From: DASYVD01 sp050693035
Lineage (GTDB): Bacteria; Actinomycetota; UBA4738; CALAEC01
Reading direction: 5' to 3'
Assembly: GCA_050693035.1 (NCBI GenBank)
Contig: JBOGWB010000091.1
Coordinates: 1-17,560, forward strand
Length of the DNA stretch: 17,560 nt
Below the pieces are notes generated by a model. It was given only the letters and a program-made list of their open reading frames with translations, was not told where the DNA came from and searched no databases. Each line of letters opens with the position of its first letter. The first letter of the stretch is position 1. The position numbers were made by a program, and so were the translations under genes. This document shows positions 1-6,284 of this stretch, one piece after another.

Positions 1-1
1 C

Positions 2-229
2 TCGGACCACGGACGGACCGGCGCGGAGCACGCAGACTTCGTCACCGACGAGGTGGTGGACCGGTTCTGCGTGATCGGCACTCCCGAACAGGTGGTGGCG
101 AAGCTTCGGGAGCTCGAGGCTCTGGGGATGGACCAGTTCAACATCTATTCGATGGTGGAGGACCCGGGACCCGAGGGCATCATCCGCGACTTCGGCGAGC
201 ATGTAATCCCGGCGTTCCGCTCCTCGTAA
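2..229 (+). CDS. LLM-class flavin/F420-dependent oxidoreductase, C-terminal part (5' end outside window)
   Basis: Only the last 75 residues are present; the frame is open at the left edge and ends with TAA at 227-229. The segment reads DRFCVIGTPEQVVAKLRELE followed by a Gly-Met-Asp-Gln-Phe strand and ends HVIPAFRSS. The 'G-T-P-E-Q-V-x-x-K-L' helix followed by a short beta strand is the usual C-terminal signature of the luciferase-like monooxygenase fold, whose members use FMN or F420. It is 22 bp upstream of the amidohydrolase and so is probably the preceding gene of the pyrimidine/hydantoin operon. From its ending it resembles the LLM subgroup I associate with hydantoinase/dihydropyrimidinase neighbourhoods, but that is recollection plus context. 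Substrate and cofactor cannot be told from this fragment. Confidence 0.75.
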   Translation, partial: SDHGRTGAEHADFVTDEVVDRFCVIGTPEQVVAKLRELEALGMDQFNIYSMVEDPGPEGIIRDFGEHVIPAFRSS

Positions 230-237
230 CAGCCAAC

Positions 238-243
238 AGGAGG
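238..243 (+). promoter_or_regulatory. Shine-Dalgarno AGGAGG that decides the start of the amidohydrolase
   Basis: A perfect AGGAGG at 238-243 is followed by in-frame GTG codons at 243, 246 and 252. Only the GTG at 252 has a workable spacing (8 nt); the first two overlap or touch the site. The start at 252, giving a protein beginning MTTVRAAVIQ, is therefore preferred over the longer frame. Confidence 0.7.
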
Positions 244-251
244 TGGTGAGG

Positions 252-1097
252 GTGACGACGGTACGGGCAGCGGTGATCCAGGCCCACGCCAACATGTCCA
301 AGGAGGAGGCGGTTGAGAAGCACGTCGAGCTGATCGGCAAGGCCGCTGCGGAGGGGGCCAAGGTCACGTGCCTCCAGGAGATCTTCCACGGCCCGTACTT
401 CCCCGCGGAGCAGGACCCGAAGTGGTACGCGACGGCCGAGCCGGACAATGGCCCGACGGTCACGCGGATGCGCGAGGTGGCCCGGGAGCACGGGATGGTG
501 CTGGTGGTGCCGTTCTTCGAGGAGGCCCAGACCGGGGTGTACTACAACACCGCGGTGGTGATCGAGAGCGATGGCTCCCTGGCGGGAAAGTACCGGAAGG
601 CCCACATCCCCCACGTGGGGCCGTGCTTCTGGGAGAAGTTCTACTTCAAGCCCGGCAATCTCGGGTATCCGGTGTTCGACACCTCGGTGGGGAAGGTCGG
701 CCTGATCATCTGCTACGACCGGCACTTCCCAGAGATCGGCAGGGCCCTCGGGCTCAAGGGCGCCGAGCTGGTCTTCAACCCCTCCGCGACGATCGAATCG
801 CTGTCAAAGTACCTGTGGGAGCTGGAGCAGCCCGCCCACGCGGTGGCCAACGGGTACTGGATCGCCGCCATCAACCGCGTCGGGAAGGAGGAGCCACTCT
901 CCTCCGGCAAGTTCTACGGCTCCTCCTACTTCTGCAACCCCCGGGGGAAGATCGTGGCCCAGGCGTCCGACACCGAGGACGAGGTCCTCGTGCACGACAT
1001 TGACCTGGAGGAGATCCGCGACGTCCGCAACACGTGGCAGTTCCTGAGAGACCGTCGGCCGGAGACCTACGAGGAGCTCACCGAGCTGCTCCCGTGA
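252..1097 (+). CDS. Nitrilase-superfamily N-carbamoyl-beta-alanine amidohydrolase (beta-ureidopropionase type)
   Basis: The predicted 281-residue cytosolic hydrolase would release beta-alanine (or beta-aminoisobutyrate), CO2 and NH3 from N-carbamoyl-beta-amino acids, the last hydrolytic step of reductive pyrimidine breakdown. The nitrilase Glu-Lys-Cys triad is visible: Glu in LQEIF (about residue 43), Lys in YRKAHIP (about 116) and Cys in IICYDRHFPE (about 150). The stretches FWEKFYFKPGNLGYPVFDT and YLWELEQPAHAVANGYW are typical of the beta-ureidopropionase/N-carbamoyl-amino-acid branch. Length matches the shorter bacterial members. It starts at GTG 252 behind a perfect AGGAGG, and the next gene begins 10 bp after its stop. 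The neighbouring dihydropyrimidinase makes its expected substrate. An N-carbamoylputrescine or D-carbamoylase specificity remains possible from sequence alone. Confidence 0.88.
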   Translation: MTTVRAAVIQAHANMSKEEAVEKHVELIGKAAAEGAKVTCLQEIFHGPYFPAEQDPKWYATAEPDNGPTVTRMREVAREHGMVLVVPFFEEAQTGVYYNTAVVIESDGSLAGKYRKAHIPHVGPCFWEKFYFKPGNLGYPVFDTSVGKVGLIICYDRHFPEIGRALGLKGAELVFNPSATIESLSKYLWELEQPAHAVANGYWIAAINRVGKEEPLSSGKFYGSSYFCNPRGKIVAQASDTEDEVLVHDIDLEEIRDVRNTWQFLRDRRPETYEELTELLP

Positions 1098-1107
1098 GGG
1101 AGGTGGG

Positions 1108-2484
1108 ATGAGAACCCTCATCAAGGGTGGGACGGTGGTCACGGCCAGCGAGACGCTGAACGCCGATGTCCTCGTCGAGGAGGAGAAGGTCTCGGCCATC
1201 GGCCTGAACCTCGACGTCCAGGCGGACACGACGATCGACGCCAGCGATCGATACGTCATGCCGGGAGGGGTGGATCCGCACACGCACATGGACCTCCCGT
1301 TCGGAGGCAGCTTCTGCTCGGACGACTTCTCGACGGGGACTCGGGCGGCGGCGTTCGGAGGGACCACCACGATCGTGGACTTCGCGCTCCAGGACGCGGG
1401 GGAAGGCCTTCGACAGGGGCTCGACCGCTGGTTCGAGAAGGCCCAGAAGGCCCAGACCGACTACGGGTTCCACATGATCGTCCGGGAGGTGACCGACCAG
1501 GTACTCCAGGAGATGGACGAGCTTGTAGGTGAGGGCATCACCTCCTTCAAGCTGTTCATGGCCTACCCGGGCGTGTTCATGCTCGACGACGCGTCGATCT
1601 TCCGGGCCATGCAGCGGGCCGCCCGAAGCGGCGCGCTGATCATGATGCACGCCGAGAACGGCGGGCCGATCGACATCCTCGTGCAGCAATACCTTGCCGA
1701 AGGGAAGACCGATCCCGTCAACCACGGCCTGACCCGACCCGCGTCGATGGAGGGGGAAGCGGTCCACCGCGTGTTCAAGCTCGCCGAGCTGGCCGGGACC
1801 CCCGCCTACATCGTCCACCTGAGCTCCCGCGACGCCCTGGACGCCGTGCGTGAGGCTCGAGACCGGGGACTGCCGGCGTTCGCGGAGACGTGCCCGCAGT
1901 ACCTCTACCTCTCGCTCGACGACCTGGCGCGCCCCGGATTCGAGGGGGCCAAGTTCGTGTGCTCTCCCCCGCTCCGCCCCAAGGACCATCAGGAGGACCT
2001 GTGGAAGGGGTTGGTCAACGGCGACCTGCAGATCGTGGCCACCGACCACGCGCCGTTCAACTACAAGGGGCAGAAGGATCTGGGGGAGGGCAACTTCGCG
2101 AAGATCCCGAACGGGCTCCCGAGCGTCGAGGACCGCTTCACCCTGCTCTTCCAAGGTGTCAACGAGGGGCGGATCGGGCTGAACCGGTTCGTGGAGCTGG
2201 TAGCGACGGCGCCGGCCAAGATGTTCGGCCTCTACCCGCGGAAGGGCACCATCGCTCCGGGATCGGAAGCCGACATCGTGATCTTCGACCCGCATCACGA
2301 GCGGGTCATCTCCGCCGAGACCCATCACATGAACGTGGACTACTCCTGCTTCGAGGGGATGAAGGTCCGCGGGCTCCCCGAGGTGGTCCTTCAGCGCGGG
2401 AAGGTCCTGGTGGAGAACGGCGAATGGCACGGCAAGGAGGGCGACGGCAGGTTCGTACCGCGAAGCCGAACGATGCCGTCATGA
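1108..2484 (+). CDS. hydA: Dihydropyrimidinase / D-hydantoinase
   Basis: This is a 458-residue cyclic amidohydrolase that opens dihydrouracil, dihydrothymine or hydantoin rings to N-carbamoyl amino acids. It has the complete binuclear metal site of the family: His58 and His60 in PGGVDPHTHMD, the carboxylated-lysine candidate Lys148 in SFKLFMAY, His181 in MMHAENG, His237 in YIVHLSS and Asp313 in ATDHAPFNYKGQ. The N-terminal LIKGGTVVTA strand and C-terminal GSEADIVIFDP belong to the small beta-sandwich domain common to these enzymes. ATG 1108 follows GGGAGGTGGG closely. The gene sits between the carbamoyl-amide hydrolase that uses its product and a semialdehyde dehydrogenase, which favours a catabolic dihydropyrimidinase role. 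True hydantoin or allantoin-like substrates cannot be excluded; allantoinase is less likely given the KLFMAYPG and HAENG patterns. Confidence 0.92.
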   Translation: MRTLIKGGTVVTASETLNADVLVEEEKVSAIGLNLDVQADTTIDASDRYVMPGGVDPHTHMDLPFGGSFCSDDFSTGTRAAAFGGTTTIVDFALQDAGEGLRQGLDRWFEKAQKAQTDYGFHMIVREVTDQVLQEMDELVGEGITSFKLFMAYPGVFMLDDASIFRAMQRAARSGALIMMHAENGGPIDILVQQYLAEGKTDPVNHGLTRPASMEGEAVHRVFKLAELAGTPAYIVHLSSRDALDAVREARDRGLPAFAETCPQYLYLSLDDLARPGFEGAKFVCSPPLRPKDHQEDLWKGLVNGDLQIVATDHAPFNYKGQKDLGEGNFAKIPNGLPSVEDRFTLLFQGVNEGRIGLNRFVELVATAPAKMFGLYPRKGTIAPGSEADIVIFDPHHERVISAETHHMNVDYSCFEGMKVRGLPEVVLQRGKVLVENGEWHGKEGDGRFVPRSRTMPS

Positions 2485-2506
2485 CCCAGCACGAAGGGGA
2501 GGAGCA

Positions 2507-3952
2507 GTGAGCGCGACACGCGTAAAGAGCTACATCGCCGGGCGGTTCGAGGAGTCCCCGTCCGAGGAAACCGAGCCGGTCCCGAACCCAGCCACCGGCC
2601 AGACCATCGCCGTACTCCCATATTCCTCGACCGAGGAGATCGACCGGGCGGTGGGAGCAGCCAGGGAGTCCCTTCCCGAGTGGGCGAACACCCCCGTCCC
2701 CGATCGGGCCCAGGTCCTTTTCCGGCTGAAGGCCCTGATGGAGGAGCAGTTCGAGGGGATCTCCCGTCTCGTCACGGACGAGAACGGGAAGACGCTCGAT
2801 GACTCCCGGGGTGAGGTGCGGAGGGCCATCGAGGTGGTCGACTTCGCCTGCGGCGCGCCCACGCTGCTCATGGGGACAACCCTCGACCAGATCGCCCGGG
2901 GCATCGACGAGGAGCTCATTCGATTCCCGGTCGGGGTGGTGGCGGGCATCACCCCGTTCAACTTCCCCTGCATGGTTCCCATGTGGATGATCCCGACCGC
3001 GCTGGCGTGCGGGAACACGTTCGTGCTGAAGCCCTCCCAGCGCACCCCGCTCTCCGCGGTCCGCATCGCCGAGCTGCTCGCGGAAGCGGGTCTCCCGGAC
3101 GGAGTGTTCAACGTGGTCCACGGGGCAAAGGAGGCGGTCGATCATCTGCTCGGGCACCCCGACGTGGACGCCGTCTCGTTCGTCGGTTCGGCGGGTGTGG
3201 CGAAGTACGTGTACACGAACGGGGCGGCGGCCGGGAAGCGGGTGCAGGCCCTGGGTGGGGCCAAGAATCACATGATCGTGATGGACGACGCCGACCTGGA
3301 GCGCTCCGTCCCCGCCATCGTTTCGTCGGCGTTCGGCAACGCGGGACAGCGCTGCCTTGCCGGAAGCGTGGCAGTGGGTGTGGGCAGGGTGGCGGACTCC
3401 CTCGTCGAGGGACTGGTCGAGGAGGCAGGTCGTCTGGTGGTCGGGCCAGGCACCGATCCCGAGACGGACATGGGTCCGGTGATCCGTGAGGAACGGAAGA
3501 AGGAGCTGATCGGCTACATCGACGAGGCGGAGGAGGTCGGAGCGAAGCTCCGAGCGGACGGCAGGGGCGTGGGACCTTCCGATGGCTTCTTCCTCGGGCC
3601 GACCATCTTCGACCAGGTCACCACGGACATGCGGATCTGGAAGGAAGAGCTCTTCGGGCCGGTCCTGTCGGTGGTCCGGGCCTCCGACATCGACGAGGCC
3701 GTTCGGGTCACCAACACCAGCACGTTTGGGAACATGGCCTCGATCTTCACGACCTCGGGGAAGGCCGCTCGCGAGTTCCGCCGACGCGTGGAGGCGGGGA
3801 TGCTCGGTGTCAACATCGGTGTGGCGGCCCCAATGGCCTTCTTCCCGTTCACCGGGTGGAAGAACTCGTTCTTCGGCGACGTGCACGCAACGGGCCGCGA
3901 CTCGATTCGTTTCTACACCCGTCAGAAGGTCGTCACGACGCGCTGGTTCTGA
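2507..3952 (+). CDS. mmsA: CoA-acylating methylmalonate/malonate-semialdehyde dehydrogenase
   Basis: A 481-residue member of the aldehyde dehydrogenase superfamily. It is predicted to oxidise malonate semialdehyde to acetyl-CoA and methylmalonate semialdehyde to propionyl-CoA, using NAD+ and CoA and releasing CO2. The subfamily signature is clear: GITPFNFPCMVPMW around residues 147-160, QALGGAKNHMIVMDDAD at about 247-263 and the nucleophile Cys283 in GNAGQRCLAGS. The general-base Glu of hydrolytic ALDHs is replaced in the GGAKNH motif, as is known for this CoA-dependent branch. GTG 2507 follows AGGGGAGGAG. It ends the operon, consistent with beta-alanine being transaminated to malonate semialdehyde; that aminotransferase is not in the window. 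Valine or inositol catabolism are alternative roles for the family, but the neighbours argue for pyrimidines. Its stop directly abuts the stop of the opposing gene. Confidence 0.92.
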   Translation: MSATRVKSYIAGRFEESPSEETEPVPNPATGQTIAVLPYSSTEEIDRAVGAARESLPEWANTPVPDRAQVLFRLKALMEEQFEGISRLVTDENGKTLDDSRGEVRRAIEVVDFACGAPTLLMGTTLDQIARGIDEELIRFPVGVVAGITPFNFPCMVPMWMIPTALACGNTFVLKPSQRTPLSAVRIAELLAEAGLPDGVFNVVHGAKEAVDHLLGHPDVDAVSFVGSAGVAKYVYTNGAAAGKRVQALGGAKNHMIVMDDADLERSVPAIVSSAFGNAGQRCLAGSVAVGVGRVADSLVEGLVEEAGRLVVGPGTDPETDMGPVIREERKKELIGYIDEAEEVGAKLRADGRGVGPSDGFFLGPTIFDQVTTDMRIWKEELFGPVLSVVRASDIDEAVRVTNTSTFGNMASIFTTSGKAAREFRRRVEAGMLGVNIGVAAPMAFFPFTGWKNSFFGDVHATGRDSIRFYTRQKVVTTRWF

Positions 3953-5452
3953 TCACTCGGGAGCTTCGCCTCCCGGACCGCCGAACCACGCAACCATCTG
4001 GCCGGGTGTCACGTTGCCGCCACACAGGGGCACGCCCACCGTCTGGCCGCTGAAGCGTTCTCCGTGCCGAACCGCCGCGGCGAGCCCGGCCGCTCCCGCT
4101 GGCTCCACGACAACGCCGAGATGTTGGTAGGCGAGGCGGATCGCCCGGATCAGGTCGTCGTCATCCACGATGAGCATGTCGTCCACGAGCGTGTACATGT
4201 CCTCGAGGGCGCGAGCGACCGGCTCGCGAACCGCGATGCCATCCGCGATCGTGCTGACATCCTCGGTCGGGCGCGGTTTCCGCGCCTGCCATGAGTTCGC
4301 CATCGCCAGTGCGCCGGCCGCGCAGACGCCCACGACGCGGGTGTGCGACGCGAACGCCTTGACCCACGCCCCGATGCCGGTGATCAGCGCGCCGTTCCCC
4401 ACGGGAACGAGCACGGCGTCGAGCAGTCCGTCGTGACCGCCGAGCTCGATACCGATCGTCCCGGCGCCCTCGGCGACCGCTGGTTCCGCTCCGTCCTCCA
4501 CGAAGCGCCCTCCGCTCCCCGCCGCGTATCCTCGCGCGGCCTCCTTTGCCGCGTCGAAGTCGGACCCCTCCAATCGAACCTCGGCTCCCAGGCCGCGCAT
4601 GCGCTCAACCTTGAGGGGATTCGCCGTTTCCGGGGCAAACACGACGCTCGGGCGCCCCCGCGCGCGGGTGGCGTAGGCGATCCCTTGTCCAAAGTTGGCG
4701 GCCGAGGCGCAGACGATCGGTGCATCATCCTCGAGCTCCCTCAGCAACCAATCCGCGCCCCGTCCTTTGAATGACCGGATCGGATTCACCGTCTCCACCT
4801 TCGCCAGCACCGTCATCCCCAGGCGCTCGGACAGCGGCTCGCTCACCAACTGGGGCGTGTTGAGGAAGACGGGGTCGATCTGGAGCGAGGCCAGGGAGAT
4901 CCGCAGTGGATCGGGACCGGCCCGTGTGCCGATGGCGTACGGGCTCGCACGACGATGCCGGCGTTCGAACTCCAGCCTGGTGGAGGTGGATGCGGCCGAG
5001 ACGAACCGGTCGACGGCGAGGATCCCATCGAGGTGATCGAGCTCGTGCTGAAGGAGCTCCGACAGGTCGCCTTCGAATCGCTCTTCGTGCACGGCTCCCT
5101 CGAGGTCGTACCAACGCATCGAGATCGCTGCGCGCCGCCGCACTCGACCGAAGGTGTCCAGGAAGCTCAGACACGCGTCCCACCACTCGACGGCTTCGTC
5201 ACTGGCCCAGGTGATCTCGGGATTCACCAACGCCCACCGTTCGCCGAGGTCGGCCACGACGACGCGGCTGCGGACATCGATCTGGGGTGCGGCGATGGCG
5301 CGTCCGTATCCGGTGGCGGCGCGGGTTCTCGACAGTGTGTCGTGGAGATCCTGGACCAGGGCCAGGACCTCCCGTGACGTGGGGTCGGGTACGGGCGCCG
5401 ACCGGGTCCGAAGAGCGGGATCGCCCAGTCGAAGCAGCGATCGCACCGCCAT
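3953..5452 (-). CDS. Peptide deformylase-like domain fused to PLP-dependent threonine/serine dehydratase-like domain
   Basis: One uninterrupted 499-residue frame with two enzyme domains. Residues 1-170 resemble peptide deformylase: a modified motif 1 GYGRAIAAPQI (48-58), DACLSF with metal-ligand Cys94 replacing EGCLS, and an intact motif 3, QHELDHLDG, with His136, Glu137 and His140. Residues 183-499 are a fold-type II PLP enzyme: SFKGRGA with Schiff-base Lys229, SAANFGQG (250-257), the phosphate loop VPVGNGALITG (349-359) and LCGGN with Cys477 at the position that contacts the PLP ring nitrogen (Cys in animal serine dehydratase, Ser in many threonine dehydratases). Start ATG 5452 follows AAAGGAG at 6 nt; a 46-residue upstream extension in the same frame is non-conserved and rejected. 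No stop or frameshift lies between the domains. A plausible reading is deformylation of a small N-formyl amino acid followed by deamination, but housekeeping deformylase activity or a loss-of-function regulatory domain are alternatives. Confidence 0.85.
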   Translation of the reverse strand: MAVRSLLRLGDPALRTRSAPVPDPTSREVLALVQDLHDTLSRTRAATGYGRAIAAPQIDVRSRVVVADLGERWALVNPEITWASDEAVEWWDACLSFLDTFGRVRRRAAISMRWYDLEGAVHEERFEGDLSELLQHELDHLDGILAVDRFVSAASTSTRLEFERRHRRASPYAIGTRAGPDPLRISLASLQIDPVFLNTPQLVSEPLSERLGMTVLAKVETVNPIRSFKGRGADWLLRELEDDAPIVCASAANFGQGIAYATRARGRPSVVFAPETANPLKVERMRGLGAEVRLEGSDFDAAKEAARGYAAGSGGRFVEDGAEPAVAEGAGTIGIELGGHDGLLDAVLVPVGNGALITGIGAWVKAFASHTRVVGVCAAGALAMANSWQARKPRPTEDVSTIADGIAVREPVARALEDMYTLVDDMLIVDDDDLIRAIRLAYQHLGVVVEPAGAAGLAAAVRHGERFSGQTVGVPLCGGNVTPGQMVAWFGGPGGEAPE

Positions 5453-5692
5453 GGTGGTCTCCTTTGCCCTCCTTGGGCGTCCGCGGGGGCCGGGGCGGGC
5501 CAACGGGCACCGAGCCCGGATCAGCCTATACGTGTCGTGTGGGCCATCGGGATCGTCGTGAGAGCCAGAGCAAGGGCTCGGGCGAGCCAACCTCGTCCGT
5601 TGCGGAGCTGTGACCGCTCTGTGAAGGACCTGTTACATCGGCCGGCCACCCTGAGGGCAACACGCCGAACCTTGGAGGTGGTGGAGGTGGCG
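5453..5692. other. Divergent intergenic region between the fusion gene and the sigma factor gene
   Basis: About 240 bp separate the two divergent starts, so promoters for both should lie here. I see a CTGTGA hexamer repeated 11 bp apart (5608-5613 and 5619-5624) on the sigma-factor side, and a minus-strand TAGGCT-like -10 candidate near 5525-5530. Neither comes with a convincing -35 element. The open reading frame running through this stretch ahead of the sigma factor gene looks non-coding. Confidence 0.35.
5459..5474 (-). promoter_or_regulatory. Double Shine-Dalgarno upstream of the deformylase-dehydratase fusion
   Basis: On the minus strand AAGGAGGG (5474-5467) is followed by AAAGGAG (5465-5459), six bases before ATG 5452. 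The proximal site has ideal spacing and fixes the start at MAVRSLLRLG. Confidence 0.6.
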
Positions 5693-6181
5693 ATGGAGCC
5701 GGAGGGTGCACGTCTCGGGGCGCTGTATGCGGCCCACGCCCCGGACGCGGTCCGGCTGGCTCGCCGGATCACGGGTGACCGGATGCTGGCCGAGGACCTG
5801 GTCCAGGAGGCGTTCGTGCGCCTGGCCGCCCGCTTCCCCGACCTCCGGGACCCGGACGCCTTCGGAGCGTACCTGCGGACCACCGTGACGAACCTGGCTC
5901 GGTCGCACTTCCGGAGGCTCAGGCTGGAGCGGACCTACCAGGAGCGAGAGGCCGGCGGGCAGGTGGCGGCAGGGGATCCGGAGGACCACCGGGAGGTCTG
6001 GCAGGCCGTTCTGCGGTTGCCCCCGCGTCAGCGAGCGGCCATCGCTCTCAGGTACTACGAGGACCTGCCGGTCGCCCAGGTCGCGGGGGTGCTCGGTTGC
6101 CCCGCCGGGACGGTGAAGTCGTTGGCTTCCCGGGGAATCGGCCGGCTCCGACGAGAGCTGGTTCCCGGGCCGGCGGGGTGA
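5693..6181 (+). CDS. Small RNA polymerase sigma-70 family (ECF-type) sigma factor
   Basis: The predicted protein has about 162 residues and only regions 2 and 4, as in extracytoplasmic-function sigma factors. Region 2 holds ARRITGDRMLAEDLVQEAFV, followed by the aromatic/basic DNA-melting part FGAYLRTTVTNLARSHFRR. Region 4 holds LPPRQRAAIALRYYEDLP and the helix-turn-helix VAQVAGVLGCPAGTVKSLASRG. The pattern resembles the actinobacterial SigE-like subfamily of short sigma factors. ATG 5693 has GGAGG five bases upstream; GTG 5687 with an earlier GGAGG is a close alternative adding two residues. No anti-sigma factor with a zinc-binding or membrane domain follows; the next gene on the same strand, 103 bp on, is a membrane-spanning patatin. 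Its regulon and its signal are unknown. Confidence 0.9.
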   Translation: MEPEGARLGALYAAHAPDAVRLARRITGDRMLAEDLVQEAFVRLAARFPDLRDPDAFGAYLRTTVTNLARSHFRRLRLERTYQEREAGGQVAAGDPEDHREVWQAVLRLPPRQRAAIALRYYEDLPVAQVAGVLGCPAGTVKSLASRGIGRLRRELVPGPAG

Positions 6182-6284
6182 GGACAACCCGGCAGCCCCT
6201 CCCGTCGGCTCCCGCCCGGTGACCTCTTCACGGGCTCGACGGCATCTGATTCGATGTGGAAGCCCGGAGCCGAGGGGAGGAGTC

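Noticed and set aside
609..620. The 12-bp palindrome CCCCACGTGGGG in the amidohydrolase gene
   Set aside because: A 6-base arm inside GC-rich coding sequence is expected by chance in a window of this size.
2306..3886. A 526-codon minus-strand frame opposite the semialdehyde dehydrogenase
   Set aside because: No recognisable domain, low-complexity composition, and it is fully covered by a strongly supported gene on the other strand.
5453..5590. A 46-residue N-terminal extension of the deformylase-dehydratase fusion
   Set aside because: Deformylase homology starts at MAVRSLLRLGDP, which has an ideal ribosome site; the extension is Arg/Pro-rich and unlike the family.
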